Assembly (NCBI GenBank): GCA_022616595.1
Contig: JAKEEL010000263.1
Location: forward strand, 1 to 5,177
Reading direction: 5' to 3'
DNA length: 5,177 nt
From: Methylococcaceae bacterium
Lineage (GTDB): Bacteria > Pseudomonadota > Gammaproteobacteria > Methylococcales > UBA1147
The position numbers and the translations under genes are program-made. The notes under the pieces were generated by a model that was not told the origin of the DNA, did no database searches, and saw only the letters and a program-made list of their open reading frames with translations. Below are positions 1 to 5,177 of this stretch, piece by piece. Position 1 is the first letter of the stretch. Each line of letters begins with the position of its first letter.

Positions 1-48
1 AAAGATTGGAATCGGCTTTCCCGGGAACCCTTTTCTCTCTACTTTCGG

Positions 49-297
49 TCAGTGAAGACGGGTTTCACCACTTTTCATTTCGGAAGCCTCAAACGTATTC
101 TTGCCCAGCCCCGACCAGACCGGGCACCAATTCATCTTGGCCGTTCCCAGCAAAATGCAACCCAGCAGCAACAACGGGACGCTGGCCGTGAAGACTGAGA
201 TCAATAGAGCGATCGAACCGAGTGCGTAACGCCTCTGCTGCTCCTCTCTTCCGACATTTTTTTCGAGATTGAATCTCGTTTTGAATTCAAAGGCCAT
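49..297 (-). CDS. DUF2892 / YgaP-like small inner-membrane protein
   Basis: This encodes an 82-residue protein with the layout of the DUF2892 (YgaP transmembrane-like) family. A short amphipathic N-terminus carries the family-type stretch FNLEKNVGREEQQRR (residues 9-23). A long hydrophobic block follows at about residues 25-53 and can form a two-pass hairpin with a turn near S39-P41. The C-terminal signature is WCPVWSGLGKNT (residues 57-68), including C58, followed by a polar tail. In this family the cysteine-proline segment sits just after the second membrane helix. The biochemical role of free-standing members is unknown; in YgaP the same module anchors a rhodanese domain, and no rhodanese is fused here. 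I chose ATG at 297 over an in-frame TTG at 318 because GGAGAGG (302-308) lies 4 bases upstream and the TTG has no ribosome site. The gene is divergent from uvrD and shares its promoter region. The family call is from remembered consensus. Confidence 0.8.
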   Translation of the reverse strand: MAFEFKTRFNLEKNVGREEQQRRYALGSIALLISVFTASVPLLLLGCILLGTAKMNWCPVWSGLGKNTFEASEMKSGETRLH

Positions 298-301
298 CAC
301 A

Positions 302-308
302 CCTCTCC
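302..308 (-). promoter_or_regulatory. Ribosome binding site of the DUF2892 gene
   Basis: Read on the minus strand, GGAGAGG is followed by TGTG and then ATG (297). The good match and spacing decide the start codon. It is the only strong Shine-Dalgarno sequence next to a start codon in this window. Confidence 0.75.
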
Positions 309-338
309 GCTGAGTCAACCGGGATTCCGAGGCTTCAT

Positions 339-344
339 TTTATA
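339..344 (-). promoter_or_regulatory. Putative -10 element for the DUF2892 gene
   Basis: The minus strand reads TATAAA here, within GGTATAAAATG. A start site about 7 bases further on, near 332, would give a leader of roughly 35 bases, which leaves room for the ribosome site at 302-308. No convincing -35 hexamer is seen 16-18 bases upstream. The predicted element lies between the DUF2892 gene and the uvrD -10 box, so the two divergent promoters overlap. Confidence 0.45.
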
Positions 345-355
345 CCGTGCGACTC

Positions 356-364
356 TGGTAGAAT
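356..364 (+). promoter_or_regulatory. Extended -10 promoter of uvrD, very close to the start codon
   Basis: The sequence is TGG followed by TAGAAT (359-364), an extended -10 (TGn plus a 5/6 match to TATAAT). The ATG begins at 371, only six bases after the box, which is where transcription itself would be expected to start. A weak -35-like TTCATT (334-339) is 19 bases upstream. No Shine-Dalgarno sequence lies between the box and the ATG. I see no LexA-type CTG(N10)CAG box in 298-370, although E. coli uvrD is SOS-controlled. Confidence 0.55.
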
Positions 365-370
365 AGTTTC

Positions 371-2536
371 ATGGATGTGACACCGTTACTCGATGCGCTG
401 AATCCGCAGCAACGCGAGGCAGCCTCTTCGACTTCGAATGCGGTGCTGGTCCTGGCCGGAGCCGGCAGCGGTAAAACCCGGGTACTCGTGCATCGCATCG
501 CCTGGCTGATGAAGGTCGAGGGTGTCTCCCCGCACAGCGTGCTCGCGGTAACCTTCACGAATAAGGCCGCGATGGAGATGCGTACGCGCGTCGAATCCTT
601 GCTGGGCTTTTCCGCGAATGCCATGTGGATCGGCACCTTTCATGGCCTGGCTCATCGCTTGCTGCGCCGCCATGCGCAAAGCGCGGGTTTGCCGGAGACC
701 TTCCAGATTCTCGATTCCGATGACCAGTACCGCCTGATCCGGCGCCTGCTGACTTCTCTGAATCTTTCGGAAGAACGCTGGCCGCCGCGTCACATCCAAT
801 GGTTCATCAACACTCAGAAAGACGAGGGACGGCGCGCAAGACATCTGGGGGACAGCGGGGATCCCGAAGAGCGTCAAATGGTGCGGATTTACCTGGCCTA
901 TGAAAAGATTTGCGAGCGTTCCGGCCTGGTCGATTTCGCCGAATTATTGCTGCGTGCCCATGAATTGCTCCGGGATGTCCCCGGAATGCTGGACCATTAC
1001 CGGCAGCGCTTCGCGCATGTGCTGGTCGATGAATTTCAGGATACCAACACGATCCAGTACGCCTGGCTCAGGCTGTTGACCGCGGAACGCGAGAATCTTT
1101 TCGTGGTCGGCGACGACGACCAATCGATCTACGGCTGGCGCGGCGCGAAAATCGAGAATATTTACCGCTATCAAAAGGAGTATCCCGGGCACCGATTGAT
1201 TCGCCTGGAGCAGAATTACCGGTCCACCGGGAACATTCTGAACGCGGCCAATGCACTGATCGCAAACAATCAGGGCCGACTGGGCAAGAACTTGTGGACC
1301 TCGGGCAGGGCGGGTGAAGCGATCGATCTCTATGCGGCCTTCAATGAACAGGATGAAGCGATCTATGTGATCGAGCGGATCCGCCAGTGGATCGATCAGG
1401 GCAACCGGCGCGCGGAAAGCGCGATTCTTTACCGCTCGAACGCCCAATCGCGCCAATTCGAGGAAAAACTGGTTGCGGCCGGAATCCCGTATCGTGTGTA
1501 TGGCGGGTTGCGCTTTTTTGATCGCGCCGAAATCAAGAACGCCTTGGCCTATCTGCGCCTGATTGCAAACCGGGAGGATGATACGTCCTTCGAACGCGTG
1601 GTCAATATTCCGGCCCGTTCGATCGGCGTCCGAACCCTCGATTGCATCCGGGAAAAAGCGCGGGAACGGGACATTTCCTTATGGCGGGCCGCGCGGGAAC
1701 TGCTGCAATCCGGACATTTGGCCGCCAGGACCGCGAATGCACTGAGTCAATTTGCATGCCTGATCGACGGTCTCGCGAAGGCTAGCAGAGGGTCCGAACT
1801 GGCCGACCAGATTCGGTTGGTGATTGAAAAGAGTGGTTTGATCGCGCTGTACCAGCAGGAAAAAGGCGAGAAAGGAGAAGCGCGCGTCGAGAACCTGGAA
1901 GAACTCGTGAACGCGGCCCGGCAATTTGAATTCGACGTTCGAAACGCGGAGAACCTGAGCGAACTCGATCTGTTCCTGGCCCATGCCGCGCTCGAGTCCG
2001 GCGAAAACCAGGGAGAATCCTATGAAGACTGCGTTCAGCTCATGACCCTGCATTCCGCGAAAGGATTGGAATTCCCGTTGGTCTTCATGGTCGGACTGGA
2101 AGAGGGGCTGTTTCCGGGTCAAAGGTCATTGGAAGAGGCCGGACGTCTCGAGGAAGAACGCCGCTTGTGTTATGTCGGCATGACCCGCGCGATGCAAAAG
2201 CTGAATCTGGTTTACGCCGAGTCGCGGCGCCTGTACGGCCGGGAAACGTTTCCGCGACCCTCGCGCTTTCTCAGGGAAATCCCGGCCGCTACGCTGCGCG
2301 AGGTGCGCGCGAAGGCAACGATCCGCCGCCCGGTTTCGGTATCGCCGCGAACGGCACGCATGCCCGCTCGGGAAGCTGCTTTCAGACTCGGGCAACGGGT
2401 CCAGCATGCAAAATTCGGCGACGGGATCGTGTTGCAGAACGAAGGTGACGGCCAGCAGGCACGGGTGCAGGTGAATTTCGAGGAGGCCGGGGTCAAGTGG
2501 CTCATGGTGGCTTATGCGAATCTTCAAACCCTGTAA
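371..2536 (+). CDS. uvrD: DNA helicase II, UvrD
   Basis: This is a superfamily 1A, 3'-to-5' DNA helicase that uses ATP to unwind DNA. It removes the incised oligonucleotide and UvrC in nucleotide excision repair and unwinds nicked strands in MutL-directed mismatch repair. It has 721 residues against 720 in E. coli. Motifs in order: Q motif LNPQQREA (10-17); Walker A AGAGSGKT (29-36, K35); Ia TFTNKAAMEM (61-70); Ib TFHGLAHR (89-96); Walker B DEFQD (220-224, D220/E221); III VGDDDQSIYGWRGA (246-259); IV LEQNYRST (279-286, arginine finger R284); V TLHSAKGLEF (559-568); VI RRLCYVGMTRA (597-607, R606). The C-terminal Tudor-like domain, which in E. coli contacts RNA polymerase and partner proteins, is present (about 672-721, LGQRVQHAKFGDG). 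One small difference is that the 2B-domain GIG of E. coli reads SIG (417-419). The start is fixed by homology (MDV, as in E. coli). A DCC-family gene follows 62 bases downstream. Confidence 0.97.
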   Translation: MDVTPLLDALNPQQREAASSTSNAVLVLAGAGSGKTRVLVHRIAWLMKVEGVSPHSVLAVTFTNKAAMEMRTRVESLLGFSANAMWIGTFHGLAHRLLRRHAQSAGLPETFQILDSDDQYRLIRRLLTSLNLSEERWPPRHIQWFINTQKDEGRRARHLGDSGDPEERQMVRIYLAYEKICERSGLVDFAELLLRAHELLRDVPGMLDHYRQRFAHVLVDEFQDTNTIQYAWLRLLTAERENLFVVGDDDQSIYGWRGAKIENIYRYQKEYPGHRLIRLEQNYRSTGNILNAANALIANNQGRLGKNLWTSGRAGEAIDLYAAFNEQDEAIYVIERIRQWIDQGNRRAESAILYRSNAQSRQFEEKLVAAGIPYRVYGGLRFFDRAEIKNALAYLRLIANREDDTSFERVVNIPARSIGVRTLDCIREKARERDISLWRAARELLQSGHLAARTANALSQFACLIDGLAKASRGSELADQIRLVIEKSGLIALYQQEKGEKGEARVENLEELVNAARQFEFDVRNAENLSELDLFLAHAALESGENQGESYEDCVQLMTLHSAKGLEFPLVFMVGLEEGLFPGQRSLEEAGRLEEERRLCYVGMTRAMQKLNLVYAESRRLYGRETFPRPSRFLREIPAATLREVRAKATIRRPVSVSPRTARMPAREAAFRLGQRVQHAKFGDGIVLQNEGDGQQARVQVNFEEAGVKWLMVAYANLQTL

Positions 2537-2598
2537 GGGGCTGGCGTCCGCCGACTTGGTCCGGTTTCCTCAATTGCCCTTCAAAGTCGGTTCGGGAC

Positions 2599-2982
2599 GT
2601 GGCAAAACCGGCTGACAATTTCTTTCTGGTCTATGATGGAGATTGCCCGTTTTGCAGTGCCTATGTCCGATATGTCCGGATTCAGAAAGCATTGGGCCGA
2701 TTGGAACTCGTGAATGCACGCAATGGCGGGCCGTTGACGGCATCGATCCGGGAACGCGGAATCGACCTGAATGAAGGAATGGTGCTGGTCATGGGCAACG
2801 AATACTTTTTCGGTTCCGAGTGCATGCATCGGCTTGCCTTGATGAGTACGGGTTCTGGCTGCTTCAATGCGCTCAATGCGATCATTTTTTCGCGGCCTCG
2901 CGTATCGAGACTGCTGTACCCCTGCCTCAAGTTCGGGCGCCGTATTACCCTGATGTTGCTGGGCCGGTCAACGCTTGATTGA
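2599..2982 (+). CDS. DCC-family (DUF393) thiol-disulfide oxidoreductase-like protein
   Basis: This encodes a protein of 127 residues, typical of the DUF393 family. The family is named for its N-terminal DxxCxxC signature, here YDGDCPFCS at residues 12-20 with the CxxC pair C16 and C19, placed after a short beta strand (FFLVY) as in thioredoxin folds. Further family-like segments are GSECMHRLAL (72-81) and LYPCLKFGRRI (106-116). Predicted membership in the thiol-disulfide oxidoreductases rests on this motif; substrates are not known for most members. No signal peptide is seen, so it is probably cytoplasmic. The GTG start at 2599 sits 12 residues before the motif and has only a weak upstream purine stretch. 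The reading frame is open back to a GTG at 2497 inside the end of uvrD, but those extra 34 residues look unlike the family. Co-transcription with uvrD is likely; a functional link to repair is not established. Confidence 0.8.
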   Translation: MAKPADNFFLVYDGDCPFCSAYVRYVRIQKALGRLELVNARNGGPLTASIRERGIDLNEGMVLVMGNEYFFGSECMHRLALMSTGSGCFNALNAIIFSRPRVSRLLYPCLKFGRRITLMLLGRSTLD

Positions 2983-3058
2983 GCGGGGGCTTCGCCGCGT
3001 CCGGCAGGGGGTGTCATCTCCTGATCGGCAACGGGATTTTGCAAGACTCCGGTACTCA

Positions 3059-3088
3059 TCCTGGACGAAACGGTCCGGAATTTTCTCT
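3059..3088 (+). terminator. Possible rho-independent terminator after the DCC-family gene
   Basis: TCC (3059-3061) and GGAC (3063-3066) pair with GTCC (3073-3076) and GGA (3077-3079), giving a 7-bp stem with one bulged T at 3062 and a GAAACG loop. It is followed by A, TTTT (3081-3084) and CTCT. The T run is on the plus strand only, so it would end the uvrD/DCC transcript rather than hutH. The bulge and short T run make it a weak to moderate terminator. The hairpin lies 76 bases past the DCC stop codon. Confidence 0.45.
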
Positions 3089-3091
3089 GAA

Positions 3092-4621
3092 TCAACCGAG
3101 CGGCCCGACCGCGTTTTCGACGGCTTTGAGTATTTCCCCGCTTTTAACCAGTCCGGTCAGGGTCTCGATGTCTTTCGCAAGTACGCGGTCTTCCTCCAGA
3201 TGGGGAACCGCACCGCGAATCACCGCGTAAGCGGCGCGGGTCCCTTCGCCGGGCCTCAGATTGGTGAACAGGTCCATGGCCTGGGCCGCGCACAGCAGTT
3301 CGATCGCGATCACGTATTCGGTGTTCTTGACAACTTCGCGTAATTTGCGCGCCGAAATCGGAGACATGGATACATGGTCTTCCTTGTTGGCCGATGTCGG
3401 GATCGAGTCCACGCAGGCGGGATGGGAAAGCGTCTTGTTTTCCGAGACCAGGGCAGCCGCCGTGTACTGGGCGATCATGAAACCTGAATTGAGCCCACCG
3501 TTCTTGACCAGAAAAGCCGGCAGACCGCTCAATTGCGGATTGACCAGCCGTTCGATGCGCCGCTCGGAAATATTCGCGAATTCCGAGACGGCCATGCACA
3601 AGAAATCCAGCGCCAGGGCCAGCGGTTGACCGTGAAAATTACCCCCGAGCAGGAATTCCCGGGTTTCGGCGAGGATCAAAGGATTGTTGGTCGAGGAATT
3701 CATTTCTATCTCCAGAACGCCCTTCGCATAGCGAATGGCGTCCTTGCCGGCGCCATGCACCTGCGGGGAGCATCTTAGCGTGTAGGCGTCCTGAATCCTC
3801 GAACAATCCTTATGGGAACTCACGATTTCGCTGTTGCGGGTGATCCGTTCCATGTTGTCGGCGGCGCTGATCTGTCCGGGATGCGGGCGCAATCGATGAA
3901 TTCTGCGGTCGAATTCGGTTCTGCTGCCCATCAATACTTCGAGGCTCATGGAGGCCGCGATATCCGCAGTCCTGGATAGCCGCAGGGAATCGATCAGGGC
4001 CAGGGCGCCGATCGCGCAACTGACCTGGGTGCCGTTTACCAGCGCGAGCCCTTCGGCGGCCCGGAGCTGAACCGGTCTCAAACCGGATCGCGATAAAGCC
4101 ACATCGCCGGGGAGTCGATGACCCTGACAGAAAGCCTCGCCCGAACCGATCAGAACCAGCGCGAGATGGGCCAACGGCGCGAGATCGCCGCTCGCGCCGA
4201 CCGAACCTTTTTCCGGGACCACGGGACAAACGCCGCGGTTCAGCAGTTCGATCAACAGTTCCACGGCTTCGAGGCCGATTCCGGAGTTTCCGCGCGCCAT
4301 GTCGTTGACGCGAAGTGCGATCACCGCGCGGACCGTTGCCTCATCGAGCGTATCGCCGACGCCGGCCGCGTGGCTCATCAGAATATTCTGCTGCAATTGC
4401 GAGGTATCCGCGGCGGAAATGATTCGGTCGCTGAGCGCGCCGAAACCGGTGGTGATGCCGTAGATGATTTTTCCCTCACGAATCCAGGAATCCACCACGT
4501 CGCGGGCCTTGACGATGGCGTTGATCGACTCGAGGGTCAAGCCAACCCTCGCACCAAATCGCGCGATCGCGGCGAGTTGGTTCAAATTCAGTCCGTCGGT
4601 GCCGAGCAGGATTTCGTTCAT
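3092..4621 (-). CDS. hutH: Histidine ammonia-lyase (HutH)
   Basis: This enzyme removes ammonia from L-histidine to give trans-urocanate, the first step of histidine breakdown, in the cytoplasm as a homotetramer. It has 509 residues, normal for the family. The ASG triad that cyclises into the MIO electrophile is A143-S144-G145 in GSVGASGDLAPL. By remembered comparison with Pseudomonas putida HAL, other active-site residues are present: Y54 (IYGITTGFG), S83-H84 (SHAAGVG), N196 (VNGTQ), Y280 and R283 (DAYTLRCSPQVHG), F329 (GNFHG) and E414 (ANKEDHVSM). The S-H pair is the histidine-type selector; tyrosine lyases carry H-L there, which argues against TAL. The ATG at 4621 fits the family N-terminus, and the next in-frame Met is residue 82. 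No hutU, hutI or hutG is adjacent: the neighbours are convergent and divergent, so the gene is monocistronic. A non-hut role, such as a specialised aromatic lyase, remains possible. Confidence 0.93.
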   Translation of the reverse strand: MNEILLGTDGLNLNQLAAIARFGARVGLTLESINAIVKARDVVDSWIREGKIIYGITTGFGALSDRIISAADTSQLQQNILMSHAAGVGDTLDEATVRAVIALRVNDMARGNSGIGLEAVELLIELLNRGVCPVVPEKGSVGASGDLAPLAHLALVLIGSGEAFCQGHRLPGDVALSRSGLRPVQLRAAEGLALVNGTQVSCAIGALALIDSLRLSRTADIAASMSLEVLMGSRTEFDRRIHRLRPHPGQISAADNMERITRNSEIVSSHKDCSRIQDAYTLRCSPQVHGAGKDAIRYAKGVLEIEMNSSTNNPLILAETREFLLGGNFHGQPLALALDFLCMAVSEFANISERRIERLVNPQLSGLPAFLVKNGGLNSGFMIAQYTAAALVSENKTLSHPACVDSIPTSANKEDHVSMSPISARKLREVVKNTEYVIAIELLCAAQAMDLFTNLRPGEGTRAAYAVIRGAVPHLEEDRVLAKDIETLTGLVKSGEILKAVENAVGPLG

Positions 4622-4629
4622 GGCTGATG

Positions 4630-4635
4630 ATTATA
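4630..4635 (-). promoter_or_regulatory. Consensus -10 box of hutH, next to the start codon
   Basis: The minus strand reads a perfect TATAAT, inside GGTATATAATC. Only eight bases separate it from the ATG at 4621, so the expected transcription start (about 4623-4625) leaves a leader of zero to four bases. There is no Shine-Dalgarno sequence in those bases. No good -35 hexamer is seen at 16-18 bases upstream; a long palindrome occupies that position instead, which would fit an activator- or repressor-controlled promoter. Confidence 0.6.
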
Positions 4636-4650
4636 TACCTCACGGCATAT

Positions 4651-4672
4651 CGAATATCGGCGCCGAAATTCG
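4651..4672. promoter_or_regulatory. 22-bp near-perfect palindrome, operator-like
   Basis: The two 11-base arms meet between 4661 and 4662. The core TCGGCGCCGA (4657-4666) is perfectly symmetric. It is flanked by CGAAT on the left and ATTCG on the right, with a single A/A mismatch (4656 against 4667), so 10 of 11 pairs match. Relative to a hutH start near 4624 it spans about -27 to -48, covering the -35 region. The size and symmetry suit a dimeric transcription factor. It does not resemble the TGTATATACA-type site I recall for HutC, so the factor is unknown. Confidence 0.5.
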
Positions 4673-4728
4673 CAGTACGAAAGGTATTGTCTCTATCCAA
4701 CTACCGAATACCGTCGCTACTATTACAC

Positions 4729-4758
4729 TTCACAAAGAGTTGGGAATTCTGTTAGGAT
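4729..4758 (+). promoter_or_regulatory. Putative sigma70-type promoter of vgrG
   Basis: TTCACA (4729-4734, 5/6 match to TTGACA) is followed after 18 bases by TAGGAT (4753-4758), which is preceded by TGT (4750-4752) as an extended -10. A start near 4765 would give a leader of about 46 bases before the ATG at 4811. This is the best-formed promoter on the plus strand of the AT-rich gap at 4622-4810. Confidence 0.45.
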
Positions 4759-4770
4759 CGCGAATCTCGT

Positions 4771-4787
4771 AGTTGTTTTCAGCAACT
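4771..4787 (+). other. Small hairpin in the predicted vgrG leader
   Basis: AGTTGTT (4771-4777) pairs with AGCAACT (4781-4787) across a TTC loop, giving seven pairs including one G-U. No T run follows, so it is not a terminator. Directly after it is TAAGG (4788-4792), a Shine-Dalgarno-like sequence that lies 18 bases from the ATG at 4811, which is too far for normal use. The pairing is seen in the sequence; any regulatory role is inference. Confidence 0.35.
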
Positions 4788-4810
4788 TAAGGTTCACGCG
4801 ATCCGTCATC

Positions 4811-5177
4811 ATGCCGATTCAGCAGAGCAACCGTTTGATCAGCGTAGCGACTCCGCTGGGCGAAGACGTCCTGCTGTTTCGCAGGATGATGGGCTCGGAG
4901 AAAATCAGCCAGTTGTATGAATACGAACTCGATCTCTTGAGTGAAAACAATCGAATCAGCCCGGCCCGGATCCTCGGGCAGAATATCTGCGTGTGCCTGA
5001 CGCTCAAGGACGGTCAGCACAGGTACTTTAACGGTTTCGCGAGCCGCTTCGGTTATGCTGGTACCGATGGGGAGTACAATCGTTACCGGGCAGTCGTCAG
5101 GCCCTGGCTCTGGTTTCTGACCCGGCGCTCGAACTGCCGCATCTTCCAGCACAAGTCGATCCCCGACATCGTGAAAC
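4811..5177 (+). CDS. vgrG: Type VI secretion spike protein VgrG (TssI), 5' part, cut by the window edge
   Basis: The open frame from ATG 4811 stays open to the last base, giving the first 122 residues; full-length VgrG proteins usually exceed 600 residues. VgrG trimers form the needle tip of the type VI secretion system, sit on the Hcp tube and carry effectors into target cells. The visible part matches the start of the gp27-like base domain: NRLISVATPLGEDVLLF (7-23), YEYELDLLSE (36-45), ILGQNICVCLTLKDG (54-68), RYFNGFASRF (71-80), YRAVVRPWLWFLTRR (92-106) and FQHKSIPDIVK (112-122, the 'IF..KSIPDIV' segment typical of VgrG). No PAAR protein, adaptor or effector is visible; such genes normally lie downstream. 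There is no Shine-Dalgarno sequence close to the ATG. It is divergent from hutH. Whether a C-terminal effector extension exists cannot be seen. Confidence 0.93.
   Translation, partial: MPIQQSNRLISVATPLGEDVLLFRRMMGSEKISQLYEYELDLLSENNRISPARILGQNICVCLTLKDGQHRYFNGFASRFGYAGTDGEYNRYRAVVRPWLWFLTRRSNCRIFQHKSIPDIVK

Noticed and set aside
18..27. TTCCCGGGAA palindrome downstream of the DUF2892 gene, considered as its terminator.
   Set aside because: A self-complementary 10-mer with no loop and no T run on the minus strand. I see nothing else in 1-48.
6..191. 61-codon plus-strand frame overlapping the DUF2892 gene.
   Set aside because: It begins at a TTG without a ribosome site, its composition is low-complexity and proline-rich, and it lies opposite the better supported minus-strand gene.
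386..877. Minus-strand open frames opposite uvrD (also 944-1456, 1679-2122 and 2126-2527).
   Set aside because: uvrD is complete and collinear with its family along this whole stretch. The antisense products show no domain and no start signals.
2497..2598. A 34-residue N-terminal extension of the DCC-family protein starting at GTG 2497 inside uvrD.
   Set aside because: The extra residues are not like DUF393 proteins, which start just before the DxxCxxC motif. No ribosome site supports 2497.
2983..2998. GCGG / CCGC hairpin with a GGGCTTCG loop just after the DCC stop codon.
   Set aside because: The stem is only four base pairs and no T run follows. The hairpin at 3059-3088 is the better terminator candidate.
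4118..4627. Long open frame of 169 codons on the plus strand antisense to hutH, with other shorter plus-strand frames at 3261-3629 and 3533-3778.
   Set aside because: They lie entirely or almost entirely opposite a complete, strongly recognised hutH. Their proteins have no recognisable motifs and read like reverse-frame shadows of a GC-rich gene.
4627..4638. TTATATAC sequence next to hutH, considered as a HutC (GntR family) operator.
   Set aside because: It matches only part of the TGTATATACA-type site and is not symmetric. It is better explained as the TATAAT -10 box.
4683..4712. Inverted GGTATT (4683-4688) and AATACC (4707-4712) in the hutH-vgrG gap.
   Set aside because: A six-base match separated by 18 bases is expected by chance in AT-rich DNA, and nothing else supports it.

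Overview
The window looks like a piece of a proteobacterial, most likely gammaproteobacterial, chromosome. The main evidence is a 721-residue UvrD that follows E. coli UvrD (720 residues, from memory) almost motif by motif from the first residue to the last. By eye the coding DNA is moderately GC-rich, while the regulatory gap at 4622-4810 is clearly more AT-rich. I cannot name a genus.

Layout: (1) A small membrane protein gene of the DUF2892/YgaP-like type lies on the minus strand at 49-297. (2) Divergent from it, uvrD (371-2536, +) is followed after 62 bases by a DCC-family thiol-oxidoreductase-like gene (2599-2982, +), probably on the same transcript. A bulged hairpin with a short T run (3059-3088) is a plausible terminator for this pair. 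(3) Converging on it is hutH, histidine ammonia-lyase (3092-4621, -), complete and with all recognisable active-site residues. (4) After a 189-base AT-rich divergent control region, the 5' end of a type VI secretion spike gene, vgrG/tssI (4811 to the window edge, +), begins and runs off the end.

The genes do not form one pathway. They are a DNA-repair helicase with a small redox-like passenger, a stand-alone amino-acid catabolic or specialised ammonia-lyase, and the start of a secretion-spike locus. hutH is boxed in by a convergent gene downstream and a divergent gene upstream, so it must be transcribed alone, unlike typical hut operons.

The most notable signals are regulatory. Both uvrD and hutH have a strong -10 box ending only 6-8 bases before an ATG that protein homology fixes as the real start, with no Shine-Dalgarno sequence, which suggests leaderless or nearly leaderless mRNAs. 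A 22-bp near-perfect palindrome covers the -35 region of hutH and looks like a repressor or activator operator. I see no CRISPR array, RNA gene, insertion sequence or clearly new multi-gene system in the window. If there is an undescribed system nearby, the most likely place is the cargo downstream of vgrG, beyond the right edge.
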